From Candidatus Gastranaerophilales bacterium (GTDB lineage Bacteria; Cyanobacteriota; Vampirovibrionia; Gastranaerophilales; Gastranaerophilaceae), in the NCBI GenBank assembly GCA_928722015.1, contig CAKMWI010000011.1, positions 62,001-126,000 on the forward strand: DNA of 64,000 bases. Reading direction: 5' to 3'. Below the pieces are notes generated by a model. The model did not search any database, was not told the origin of the DNA, and saw only the letters and a program-made list of their open reading frames with translations. Each line of letters begins with the position of its first letter. Within the stretch, counting starts at the first letter, position 1. The position numbers and the translations under genes were made by a program. Below are positions 17,118 to 25,400 of this stretch, piece by piece.

Positions 17118-17807
17118 ATGAAAAAACAAATTGATAATTTTTTAAACAATAAAATTTGTGAAATGTTTTTAGTAATAATCATTATTATTAATATTATATG
17201 TCTTGGTTTTGAAACTGATAAAACAATATATTTACATTGCAAAACTTTATTTAATCAAATAGAATTAATTTCTGTAATTATATTTACTATTGAATATATT
17301 CTACGTTTAATATCTATGGAAAAATTAAAAGATGCCCTAAAACCTTTGATGATAATAGATTTATTTGCGATTTTACCATTTTATTTACCTTTGAAGGGGT
17401 TAGATTTAAGAATATTAAGAACTTTTAGATTGCTGAGAATTTTTAGAATGTTCAAATTAGCTCGTTATTTTGATGCTCTACAAATGATAGGTAAAGTCAT
17501 TTATAGAAAAAGATATGAATTAATAAGTATATTTGGAGTATTGATTTTGCTATTGTTTATAAGCTCATTTTTTATGTTTTATGCGGAGGCAGATGCCCAG
17601 CCTAATGCTTTTCACAATATTCTAGATACTTTTTGGTGGTCATTGGTTACTTTTACAACGGTAGGATATGGCGATGTTTACCCAATAACAGCTATAGGAA
17701 AAGTTTTATCAGGTATTGTGGTACTAATAGGAATTATGCTTTTTGCACTTCCTACAAGTATTTTAACAGCTGAATTTATGAATGAATTTAATAAAGATAA
17801 GAAATAA
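17118..17807 (+). CDS. Voltage-gated K+ channel (Kv-type, six helices)
   Basis: 229 aa. Six membrane segments: S1 (about 15-32), S2 (about 45-65), S3 (LMIIDLFAILPFYL), S4 with regularly spaced arginines (LRILRTFRLLRIFRMFKLA), S5 (about 135-153), a pore helix WWSLVTFTTVGYGD with the K+ selectivity filter TVGYGD, and S6 (about 190-215). This is a complete, compact KvAP/KvLm-like channel. It is ten bases downstream of the helicase gene and on the same strand, so it is probably the fourth gene of the operon. A membrane channel in this position could act as a cell-depolarising effector; inferred from context only. Confidence 0.92.
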   Translation: MKKQIDNFLNNKICEMFLVIIIIINIICLGFETDKTIYLHCKTLFNQIELISVIIFTIEYILRLISMEKLKDALKPLMIIDLFAILPFYLPLKGLDLRILRTFRLLRIFRMFKLARYFDALQMIGKVIYRKRYELISIFGVLILLLFISSFFMFYAEADAQPNAFHNILDTFWWSLVTFTTVGYGDVYPITAIGKVLSGIVVLIGIMLFALPTSILTAEFMNEFNKDKK

Positions 17808-17896
17808 TAGTTTTATATATTAACAAGTATTATATTTTTTTGTTTTAATATAAATTATTCTATTAATTGTTTTGTGACATATTTTAACATATATAC

Positions 17897-17925
17897 TTCT
17901 ATTATATTTTTGTTTAAGTGATGAA
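17897..17925 (+). promoter_or_regulatory. Possible promoter of the 77-aa gene
   Basis: TTCTAT, 17 bp, GATGAA. The boxes are weak, but AAGTGATGAATAC at 17916-17928 matches the AGYGAT-containing motif that precedes the accessory genes at 2164, 2386 and 18409. Confidence 0.35.
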
Positions 17926-17949
17926 TACGACACCTAAAAAGGAGGTCGT

Positions 17950-18183
17950 ATGAGTAAAAATAAGAAATATAGGATTAAACAAAAAGATTTTAGAGAGTTA
18001 GAAAAACTAGCTGAGCGAATTTATAACACAGCCACTGTAATCGATTATTTTTGCAGGACTCAACAAGATATAGAAGAGCTGTATAATCTTACTCCAATCG
18101 TCGAAAATTTAAGGCAAGATAGTGATACTGTAAACGCTTATTTTATAAATTACCCGAAAGGTAATATTCAAATAAGATTTTAA
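17950..18183 (+). CDS. Unknown 77-aa basic protein
   Basis: ATG at 17950 with a strong AAAGGAGG seven bases before it. The product starts MSKNKKYRIKQKDFRELEKL and is mostly helical with a charged N-terminus; no membrane segment. No family recognised. It stands alone, followed by a 225-bp gap with a promoter for the next small genes. Likely accessory cargo of the neighbouring mobile element. Confidence 0.65.
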   Translation: MSKNKKYRIKQKDFRELEKLAERIYNTATVIDYFCRTQQDIEELYNLTPIVENLRQDSDTVNAYFINYPKGNIQIRF

Positions 18184-18332
18184 TACCGTTCAAAAAGTGT
18201 TCAAAAAGCTCTGTATTGAATTTTATACTAATAAGATATAGGAAATTATACTTTACTTAAAAACTTTGCTTAAAAAGCCTGTTATCCGTTTTTATATAAT
18301 TGCTCATTACAAAAATACTTTTTATGTCTAAA

Positions 18333-18384
18333 TGATACGTTTTGAGTGTCTTTGCTTGATATTTAACTTATTGAGAGTGATATA
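18333..18384 (+). promoter_or_regulatory. Promoter with conserved upstream block for small accessory genes
   Basis: TTGATA (18356-18361), 17 bp, GATATA (18379-18384). The upstream TGATACGTTTTG and TGTCTTT repeat the arrangement in front of the DUF2924 gene (2311-2362), although the spacers differ in sequence. The two promoters sit in different mobile regions, so the block may be read by a shared regulator. Confidence 0.6.
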
Positions 18385-18408
18385 TGTTATTGCTGATAAG
18401 AGGTAGCA

Positions 18409-18624
18409 ATGATTGAATTAGGCAAAAAATACAAACTTAAAAAGATTAGAGGTTTTGAGAACTCTGATAATGAGTATTACAAAGTAATTGGATTCTATAA
18501 TTTCGACACTGTAATTTGTGAAAACGCCTACGGAGAAAGATTTGTATTTATGAAAGAGTTTTTAATAGACCCACAAAAGCCCGAGGATATCTATTCAAAT
18601 TTAATACTTGAAAGGAAAGAATGA
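18409..18624 (+). CDS. Unknown 71-aa protein
   Basis: ATG at 18409 after AGAGGT. Sequence MIELGKKYKLKKIRGFENSD; the pattern of short strands (YYKVIGFYNFDTVICENAYG) suggests a small beta-rich fold such as an SH3-like barrel. Overlaps the next gene by four bases (ATGA). First of three coupled small genes whose last member has a copy at the left edge of the window. Function unknown. Confidence 0.65.
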   Translation: MIELGKKYKLKKIRGFENSDNEYYKVIGFYNFDTVICENAYGERFVFMKEFLIDPQKPEDIYSNLILERKE

Positions 18625-18824
18625 TGACAGAAAAAGACTATGCACTTTATGGAACAAAGGTTTTGAATTTAAAAACACAAGAAATCGGATTACTAATTTG
18701 TATATGGAAAAACAAGTTTGCCGATGGTGAAGTTGATTTTGCAACTTGTGTTGATAAACAAGGCAAAAGATACAATATAGAACTTGATAACATACGAGGG
18801 TTTGAAGATGATTTTGAAAAATAA
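18621..18824 (+). CDS. Unknown 67-aa protein
   Basis: Begins within the stop of the previous gene (ATGATG; either Met may be used) with AAAGGA upstream. MTEKDYALYGTKVLNLKTQE, then short strands and YNIELDNIRGFEDDFEK. Probably another small beta-rich accessory protein. Its 3' end overlaps the start of the following gene by 17 bp, indicating tight coupling. Confidence 0.6.
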   Translation: MMTEKDYALYGTKVLNLKTQEIGLLICIWKNKFADGEVDFATCVDKQGKRYNIELDNIRGFEDDFEK

Positions 18825-19041
18825 GCTAACAAGAGAAACATTAGAGATAACTTATCCTGAATTTAGAAAAAAGTTTGCAAAAGAAATTAGGACTGCTTTT
18901 GAAAGTTATCGCAGAACACAATTAAATAAGTATTCTTACAACTTTAAGGATGATAACTCTATGGAATACAATTTCTACTTCCAATTACAATGGAACTTCA
19001 ATCATTTTGGGAATTCTAATTGGTATATTGAAAAGCTATAG
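18808..19041 (+). CDS. Unknown 77-aa protein, paralogue of the gene at window start
   Basis: ATG at 18808 with GAGGG eight bases upstream, preferred over a TTG at 18784. MILKNKLTRETLEITYPEFR is nearly identical to the truncated minus-strand gene at 1-156. The C-terminal half is Asn, Tyr, Phe and Trp-rich (YNFYFQLQWNFNHFGNSNWY). No domain recognised. It ends four bases before the convergent transposition cluster, so it may be the last gene of the neighbouring element's cargo. Confidence 0.7.
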   Translation: MILKNKLTRETLEITYPEFRKKFAKEIRTAFESYRRTQLNKYSYNFKDDNSMEYNFYFQLQWNFNHFGNSNWYIEKL

Positions 19042-19045
19042 ATAA

Positions 19046-19459
19046 TTAATCACTATCCGTCAAATTCTCTACAATTTTATCAATAATGTCTTTATCTATA
19101 TTTGTCCTTTTTTCTATTGTTCGAATAAAACTTTCAATATTCATCGGTTCTTTTTCTTTTCTTACAACACTTTCAAGTAAGTTTGTAAATTTATATATTC
19201 TTGAAGGCTCTATGTTGTTATTATTCTGTAGATCTACATTAAAACTTTGAAGCATATATTTGGCTTGTATAAATGTATCTTCTTTGGAAAGACTAAAATG
19301 TTCAATAAATTCTTTTCTTTTACCAGACCAATCTCCGTCTTTTTTCCAACGTTTTATAGTTCTTTCGTGTACACCTATTCTTCTTGCAATTTCAGCAACT
19401 GTAATAAATTTTTCAACATACATATTTTCTGCAATTGCATAATACTTATCTTTTTTCAC
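19046..19459 (-). CDS. Small HTH protein (terminase-small-subunit-like)
   Basis: 137 aa from a GTG at 19459, which has AGAGGA a few bases before it. Residues about 16-45 form a helix-turn-helix (FITVAEIARRIGVHERTIKR) followed by WKKDGDWSGKRKEF, the pattern of phage small-terminase or DUF1804-type proteins common in Mu-like phages. The C-terminus is acidic and helical. It follows the second transposase by nine bases. No large terminase or structural genes are present, so it may instead serve as a DNA-binding helper for transposition. Confidence 0.65.
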   Translation of the reverse strand: MKKDKYYAIAENMYVEKFITVAEIARRIGVHERTIKRWKKDGDWSGKRKEFIEHFSLSKEDTFIQAKYMLQSFNVDLQNNNNIEPSRIYKFTNLLESVVRKEKEPMNIESFIRTIEKRTNIDKDIIDKIVENLTDSD

Positions 19460-19468
19460 TTTTTCCTC

Positions 19469-21418
19469 TTAGTTAATATACTTTTTATTTCGTTCTGCTA
19501 ATATTTTATCGGTTTCATAAAGGTATAAGGTTTCTTTTGGTTTAGGTTCTTCTTGCAAAAATATTGATAAATCAAATTTCCCAAAATCATCTTGTTCTTT
19601 CTTTTTCCTTACTGCTTTATCCATATTTGTATTTGCAATCTTTGAAACTTTAACATCTGTATCAAACTCTTTTTTTGCACTGTTATAAGCTGCTTTGTAA
19701 TTTTCATATTGTTCTTCAGGAGATATTGTAAGAGTTTGTTTAATATAAGCCTTGGCGACTTTGCTATTGCGTTTTTTAATAGACATAGCCTCTTTAAATT
19801 CTTCTTTAGATACTTTATTTGCATGTAATGCAGCAACAGCTTTTACAGCATTCACTGTTCCTATAAATTCATCATTATCGCATCTGAATGCCCAAGCTTC
19901 TTTGTAATCTTCTATATCTCTGCGTAAATATACTCTCAAGCCCATTTTTGAAATCATCCAATCAGCCCAATAAGTTATCCCAAGAGTTGTATCTTTTATT
20001 CCGTTTCTTCTGATTGTAAAATCTTTTGAAGTTCTCATACAAAATAGTTTTAGAGCATCTTTTGTAGTTGTAATTTTTTCTTTAAATTCAGAATTGAAAA
20101 GTTCATCCGGACATAACCCGTTTAAAGTTTTTCCTTGAGATGGTCTTTTATTTAAAATATCTAAAATATATTTATCAAAAAGAAGCTTAAAATCTTCAAA
20201 TTTCATAATTTTTCCGGATTTAATTTCTTTTGCGAGCTTTTGAGGCCTTTCTACGACATTACCACCTCTATAACCTATAAAATGTTTTGAAAGGATTTCC
20301 TTTATCTTCAAAAAATCCCTTTCAACAGGCTTAGTCTGAGCATTATAAGGCAGAGCAAAATGGACTTCTATATTCAATTCTGCCAACATAGACTGAGTTT
20401 TTGTTTTATTGGTTGAAATTTTTATACTTCTACGACCACCTGCAAAATCCTTTGAACGGTAATCTTTACCATTATCAATGATAACATCTTTAGGTAGTCC
20501 ATATTTTTCAGCAGCATAGTAAAAAGATTGGAAAATATAGTCAGAATTTGGATTTCCTGTTTGTAAAATCCAACCAAGCCATTTACCTGATTTATAATCT
20601 CGCCACACTGTAACCCAAGGAAAAACAACTTTATTATCAGAATCAAAACAGGCAACATCAATTTGAGCGTGATCTGATACCCAGACCTCATTACATAAAA
20701 TATTTGAATAATCTCTTTCTATATATCCGCCATATTTTCTATTCCAAGCAGTTTCTCCCATTCGTGCAAGATAAATACTTTGTTTTGGAATTTCTTTATC
20801 TAATCGGCGTTTAAAAGCCATATAACTTGGAAATGTTTCTCTTTTTGCATCAAACATTCTGATGGCATAACCAAGAGTTAAATCCCAACAAGTTCTTATA
20901 GATGGTGCTCCTTCTACTAAATACAAATTTTTAAAGTACTCAAAGAAATTATCAGGAACAGTGGAGCCTGATAAATGTTTGCCGTGTTGCGATAACAAAC
21001 CGCTTAATCCATAACAAAAGAATCTTCTTCGCATTTTTATAACAGAAGAATAAGATGTATTTAACCACTTTTCATGTTCTAAATTCCATTTATCTATAAA
21101 ATCTTTTAAAGCCCCTCCCTTTAATCCTTTTGATGCATTTATTATTGGTAAATACTTTTCTGCCTGTGCTTTTGCCCAATCAGGAGCTTCTGAATATTTA
21201 GTGTTTATAACATCTTCTTTAAGATACTTATCTTGTGCAAAATCAGGCAACGATTTTAAAAGAAGAAAGTAATGAGTTCTTTTTCCCCGTCTGATAATTT
21301 TAAAAGTATAGGAACCTCTCCTACATTGCTTTTTAAGAGTTTGGATGCTAAGTCCTAAAATTTCAGAAGATTTTTCTATATCTAACCATATATTTGTTTT
21401 GTCTTTATTTTCTTTCAT
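19469..21418 (-). CDS. Mu-type DDE transposase, second copy
   Basis: 649 aa from the ATG at 21418 (AAGGAT six bases upstream), preferred over a GTG at 21463. N-terminal Mu-type DNA-binding region (IWLDIEKSSEILGLSIQTLK), then the rve core with Asp in VSDHAQIDV, Asp in VIIDNGKDYRS and Glu in KPVERDF, the same PVER context as the MuA catalytic Glu. A Mu transposase C-terminal domain and a Lys-rich tail follow. It differs clearly from the transposase at 23214-25235, so the cluster encodes two distinct DDE enzymes. They may act together, or two elements may be nested. Confidence 0.88.
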   Translation of the reverse strand: MKENKDKTNIWLDIEKSSEILGLSIQTLKKQCRRGSYTFKIIRRGKRTHYFLLLKSLPDFAQDKYLKEDVINTKYSEAPDWAKAQAEKYLPIINASKGLKGGALKDFIDKWNLEHEKWLNTSYSSVIKMRRRFFCYGLSGLLSQHGKHLSGSTVPDNFFEYFKNLYLVEGAPSIRTCWDLTLGYAIRMFDAKRETFPSYMAFKRRLDKEIPKQSIYLARMGETAWNRKYGGYIERDYSNILCNEVWVSDHAQIDVACFDSDNKVVFPWVTVWRDYKSGKWLGWILQTGNPNSDYIFQSFYYAAEKYGLPKDVIIDNGKDYRSKDFAGGRRSIKISTNKTKTQSMLAELNIEVHFALPYNAQTKPVERDFLKIKEILSKHFIGYRGGNVVERPQKLAKEIKSGKIMKFEDFKLLFDKYILDILNKRPSQGKTLNGLCPDELFNSEFKEKITTTKDALKLFCMRTSKDFTIRRNGIKDTTLGITYWADWMISKMGLRVYLRRDIEDYKEAWAFRCDNDEFIGTVNAVKAVAALHANKVSKEEFKEAMSIKKRNSKVAKAYIKQTLTISPEEQYENYKAAYNSAKKEFDTDVKVSKIANTNMDKAVRKKKEQDDFGKFDLSIFLQEEPKPKETLYLYETDKILAERNKKYIN

Positions 21419-21869
21419 AAATATCCTTATTTTAGCGTTATTAAAATCTCTTTTAAAGCCCACTTAACATTCCGACATAAAATTTGTGACAATTTTAAAA
21501 GCTAAAATGTAGTAATAATAAGATTTTTTAAAAATGCTATTTTTAGAATATTCACCTCAAACGCTTTATCTATCTGCTTTATAAAAAAGACAAATATTTG
21601 TCCTGTTTTTTACGAAGAAATATGAAGTGGTCTTGACGAAATTTGTATTTGTATATAATAGCTACCAAATTTTATTATATTTACTTCTACAGAATAATAA
21701 ATAGGTAACATTTTGTGGTCGGGGAAATTTCCCCGCAAGTAAACTTCAAAATCCGCTCTATACTTAAAAAAATATTTTCGAGAAATAAGCATAAATACTC
21801 TAAGATACTTATTGTCAAAGGAATACAACCCAAAAATAAAATCGGGGAAAAGTTTATGAAGTTCTATTG
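21419..21869. other. Gap between the two transposase blocks
   Basis: About 450 bp with no convincing gene. A 72-codon minus-strand frame (21610-21828) starts with TTG and has no ribosome site. The stretch contains a perfect 16-bp palindrome at 21720-21735 and, near 21500, a possible minus-strand promoter (TTGTCA, 17 bp, TGTTAA) for the second transposase. Confidence 0.4.
21720..21735. repeat. Perfect 16-bp palindrome
   Basis: CGGGGAAATTTCCCCG reads the same on both strands. It is GC-rich in a very AT-rich stretch and lies midway between the two transposase transcription units, so an operator or protein-binding site is likely. There is no T run to make it a terminator. Confidence 0.55.
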
Positions 21870-22535
21870 CTAAAATCCTGCTAATAGTTTTAAGTCGTAA
21901 TACAAATCCTTAAACTCTCTTTTTCTTCGCCATAAGGTTTCTGCTATTTTACAGTTCAAATTACTAGCCATTTTATTATGTGTTAAATTCCTTGAAAGAT
22001 AGCAATAAATAGTTGTAAACTCTGCTTTTTGGTCTGTAGAAAAGGTTTTATCCTCAGATGATTTTAAAAGATTTTCAGATACAAAAATTTGATTACAGTA
22101 TAGGTATAAATATACTTCTTGATTAAAAAACTTTCTATGACGTGCTTTTTGTGGAAATTTTAAATAGTAAAAATCTAATTTCTGTTTTTGCCTTTGGTAA
22201 ATCAAAGTTCTAAATATTGTATAAAAGCTTTGAATTTGGTTTTCACCGATATTTGCAATATTAGATGCTTTTATCGAATTTATGTTTTCACAAAAACACC
22301 TTAATACAATATCATTTATTATTGCAGGGTATGTTTTAAATATAGAATATTTTTGAACTGAAAGTTTACTTTTTTGAAACACATATTCATTTTCTTGCTT
22401 TATTAATTTATTTTCATCAACAAATTTTGACAATATCGGTAAAAGTTTTGTTTTGGGAATTTCAGATAAAATTTCTAAATTTTCAAGCGTAAATTTGTTG
22501 AGCCTTTTGCAAAGTTTCAATATTTGTTCTTCCAT
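21870..22535 (-). CDS. Unknown 221-aa protein of the transposition operon
   Basis: Starts inside the ATPase gene (53-bp overlap), so it is co-expressed with it. The N-terminal 60 residues (ENLEILSEIPKTKLLPILSK) look like a winged helix-turn-helix, and a second helical region contains IKASNIANIGENQIQSFYTI. It has scattered Cys but no zinc-finger pairs, so it does not resemble TniQ. It occupies the position where Tn7/Tn5053-type elements carry a target-selection protein; a similar accessory role is possible but unproven. Confidence 0.6.
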   Translation of the reverse strand: MEEQILKLCKRLNKFTLENLEILSEIPKTKLLPILSKFVDENKLIKQENEYVFQKSKLSVQKYSIFKTYPAIINDIVLRCFCENINSIKASNIANIGENQIQSFYTIFRTLIYQRQKQKLDFYYLKFPQKARHRKFFNQEVYLYLYCNQIFVSENLLKSSEDKTFSTDQKAEFTTIYCYLSRNLTHNKMASNLNCKIAETLWRRKREFKDLYYDLKLLAGF

Positions 22536-23211
22536 ATAGCAGTTTCCTTAAAATATTTTCATCAATCTGTTTTAATTGATTTGTAATCGCAAGTTTTTCT
22601 ATTTTATTTATCAATTTAACAATTTGTCTAAATTGGTTAACTCTTGTTGCAAGATATTCTATACCATCAGGTGTAAAAGGGATTTGCGTTAATTCATTCA
22701 AGATCTGTTTCACATCTTCAAAATCATATCGTTCAAACTTAAATGACTTATAAATCCTGTCTATAATATGAGGATATCTTGAAAGTTTTTTATCAATGTT
22801 GCCCATTCCAACAAGCACTAAAGGACAAGAAGTTGTATCATACAAATCTCTCAGTGTTTCTATTGTATTTCTTTCAAGCAAGTAATCTACTTCGTCAATT
22901 ATTATAGGTTTTGGATTTTCTTTAAGTTTCTTCTCTATTAAATTAAAAGTTTCCTGAATATGCCAAAACGGTTCTTCTCCTAATTCTTCCGCAATTTCTG
23001 ATAACAACCACCGACTTGTAATACCTTGGTTTGCTCTTACATATATACAATCATTTTTAAAAGACCACCACTTTATTGTTTCTGATTTACCAAGCCCATA
23101 CTCTCCATAAACCAAAATAATTTTAGGTATATTATTAGGTAGTTGTTTTACCTCCTCCATTAATGATACAAAGTTTTTGACGTTCTTTGTTTTTACAAAT
23201 ACTTTATTCAT
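22483..23211 (-). CDS. AAA+ ATPase, MuB/TniB-like transposition regulator
   Basis: 242 aa. Walker A GEYGLGKS (about residues 35-42), Walker B PIIIDEVDYLL, sensor region CPLVLVGMGNIDKKLSRYPH and an arginine-finger region around RIYKSFKFERY. The size and order match MuB and the TnsC/TniB group, which bind target DNA and activate the DDE transposase. Its start is two bases after the transposase stop. Confidence 0.87.
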   Translation of the reverse strand: MNKVFVKTKNVKNFVSLMEEVKQLPNNIPKIILVYGEYGLGKSETIKWWSFKNDCIYVRANQGITSRWLLSEIAEELGEEPFWHIQETFNLIEKKLKENPKPIIIDEVDYLLERNTIETLRDLYDTTSCPLVLVGMGNIDKKLSRYPHIIDRIYKSFKFERYDFEDVKQILNELTQIPFTPDGIEYLATRVNQFRQIVKLINKIEKLAITNQLKQIDENILRKLLYGRTNIETLQKAQQIYA

Positions 23212-23213
23212 CT

Positions 23214-25235
23214 TTATACTCCTTCTTGGTCAAATACATTTTTCTTATTATGTTCGCAATCTGCGTATAAATTGACATATTCATCACTATTTAAATACCT
23301 CTCAAGCCACTTTCTTTGTTCAGGATTGGTACAACCGTATTTCATTAACCATTCATATTTTTCATAATCAGCGTTAAATACTGGAACATTCATTTGCTGT
23401 TCCCGAAAGTTTAATTTGCGTTTTAGTGGTGTTTTAGTCTGTTCAAATTTTTCAATTTCAATAACTTCTTCCTGTTCAATCTCTATAGCTTCTGCTTTTT
23501 CTTTAGGGAAATACTTTAAGAACTCTTTTTTCACTCTCTTAAATCTGCGTTGCTGTTTTTGTATTTGTTGCTTAAATTGTTCCATATCTTTTACTGTTCC
23601 TAAATGATTTGCCATTGGATGAACTTTTTCAACTTGTCTTGCGATACATAAAAATTCACCTTTTATTGAATACACAAGGACTTTTGAAAGGTCAAACAAA
23701 CTGTATTTTATAAATACTTTTTCTCTTAAATCCAATAAATAATCACTCCTATAATGCATTCCAAGAAATGTTATTCCATGTTTATTTATTGTCCTTGCTT
23801 CTGTTTTCATCATAAGGTCGTTCAAAATACTTTCATCAATGTTCTCTTTTGAAATATCATTTAACATCTCTTGAATAGTTTTTGAACGGTTATTAGGACA
23901 AGGTTTTGAATTATGGTAATCGAGCCAGCAATCTATAAATTTTATTGTTTCTTGAATTGTTGGAATATAGTTTTTTGTTAACTTATTATGCATCTCTCTA
24001 TGCAATTTTTCTCCTCGTTTCATCCAAGCCGGTTTATTTTCAATACTTGTTCCTATATAACTTGTCATCATTTTTTCAAACTCTTCTTGAAATTCAAGGA
24101 AGAATCTTTCAATAACTTTTGCTCTTGCATTATATGGTTTTGCAAAAACTGATTTTATTCCAAGTTTTGCATAAATTCCATTAAATCCTGCTTCATCAAA
24201 ATCTATATTTTGGAAATATTTTGCTTTAAATGCTTTTCCGTTATCTTGATAGACTACTTTAGGAATCAAGCCTAGATTTAAAATAGAATTTCTTAATGCA
24301 CTTGCTATGCATTGAGTATTTTCACTCATCATAATTTCATATCCGACTAATGCTGTTGATTTCCAATCTAAAAAGCCGACCAAAGTTGCTCTGGTCGGCT
24401 TTCCTGTAAATGGATTAATTATTTGAAAATTAAGAACATGTCCATCAGCTATCAAAATATCTCCTACTTCAATTTTAGAAATATCTCGTTCTATATACGG
24501 TTCAATTTTATCGTGATATGCTTTTTCACCTTCTCTAAATAAAACCCACTTTGAATAATTGTTTTTCTTAAAATTCTCCGCAAATCTTCTGAATGTTAGA
24601 TTACAAGGAATATTTTCATATCCTCGCTTTTCTAGAATATGTTTTGTTAAATTTATAGCTTTTCCGATACTAAATTTATTCGGGTGTAACAAATATTTCA
24701 AAAATATCTGTTTCATTTCCTCATTCAAAATCGTATTATATTCACCTTGTTGATTAGTTTTACGTTTTTGTAGAAGCCCGTCCATTCCATAATTTTCAAA
24801 CATCTTTACCCAACGATGGAGTGTACCTATCGAAATTGAACCAACAAACTTATATATTTGTGGTAAATACATTCCACTGTTATATAAATCTAAAAATACT
24901 GAATCAGCCTCTTTTTTAGTTGGATATTTTTTACGAATATTATATAAGGCAGTTACTATATCCACTCTTGCAAGTGCTGTTAATCTTGCATTTTCTGATA
25001 CAAAATTCGCCTTGTTTTCAAACGAAACAATTGCTGTTGTTTTTAATTCTTCTTCATCTAATCTATCTTGTATCTCCGGTTCTAATGAAGAATAAAGAAT
25101 TTCATATGATTTTCCGCCTCTTACTTCAACTTCTCTTACAATATACTTACCTTGGTTAATTGCAAGTCTTATTGAGCGTGTACTTTTTAAGCCTTTTAAT
25201 TCTGCGATTTTGTTAATATTTATATATTCGTCCAT
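23214..25235 (-). CDS. Mu-type DDE transposase, first copy
   Basis: 673 aa. N-terminal Mu/TnsB-like DNA-binding domains (INKIAELKGLKSTRSIRLAI; later SISIGTLHRWVKMFENYGMD), catalytic core with Asp in ILIADGHVLNF, Asp in VVYQDNGKAFK and Glu in KVIERFF, and a C-terminal Mu-transposase domain. It leads the operon with the AAA+ ATPase and the 221-aa protein. No clear Shine-Dalgarno precedes the ATG at 25235. The outer end of the element should lie in the 230 bp to the right, where direct repeats of ATTTTAAATTGAA occur. Confidence 0.9.
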   Translation of the reverse strand: MDEYININKIAELKGLKSTRSIRLAINQGKYIVREVEVRGGKSYEILYSSLEPEIQDRLDEEELKTTAIVSFENKANFVSENARLTALARVDIVTALYNIRKKYPTKKEADSVFLDLYNSGMYLPQIYKFVGSISIGTLHRWVKMFENYGMDGLLQKRKTNQQGEYNTILNEEMKQIFLKYLLHPNKFSIGKAINLTKHILEKRGYENIPCNLTFRRFAENFKKNNYSKWVLFREGEKAYHDKIEPYIERDISKIEVGDILIADGHVLNFQIINPFTGKPTRATLVGFLDWKSTALVGYEIMMSENTQCIASALRNSILNLGLIPKVVYQDNGKAFKAKYFQNIDFDEAGFNGIYAKLGIKSVFAKPYNARAKVIERFFLEFQEEFEKMMTSYIGTSIENKPAWMKRGEKLHREMHNKLTKNYIPTIQETIKFIDCWLDYHNSKPCPNNRSKTIQEMLNDISKENIDESILNDLMMKTEARTINKHGITFLGMHYRSDYLLDLREKVFIKYSLFDLSKVLVYSIKGEFLCIARQVEKVHPMANHLGTVKDMEQFKQQIQKQQRRFKRVKKEFLKYFPKEKAEAIEIEQEEVIEIEKFEQTKTPLKRKLNFREQQMNVPVFNADYEKYEWLMKYGCTNPEQRKWLERYLNSDEYVNLYADCEHNKKNVFDQEGV

Positions 25236-25320
25236 ACATACAGATTAACTCTGAAGTCGGAAATGTGTTCCTTTTTTCTTTCTTTTGTATCATTAGGACA
25301 TAATTAAAGTGTATTATTTT

Positions 25321-25333
25321 ATTTTAAATTGAA
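25321..25333. repeat. 13-bp direct repeat, copy 1
   Basis: ATTTTAAATTGAA, repeated exactly 80 bp downstream at 25401-25413. Both copies lie between the first transposase and abiH, where end-binding sites of a Mu/Tn7-type element would be expected. Confidence 0.45.
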
Positions 25334-25400
25334 GTTATATATTTTTTTTGAAACATAAATTTACTACACAAAAAATGTTAAACAAAAAAAATAAAAATTA

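Noticed and set aside
21610..21828. 72-codon minus-strand frame between the two transposase units
   Set aside because: TTG start without ribosome site, and it contains the 16-bp palindrome; treated as non-coding.
19046..25235. Complete Mu-like prophage
   Set aside because: Apart from the small terminase-like HTH protein there are no portal, head, tail or lysis genes.
21468..25270. Inverted ACATTCCGAC / ACATTTCCGAC as transposon ends
   Set aside because: Only about ten matching bases with an indel, and the left site lies in the gap, not at an obvious border.
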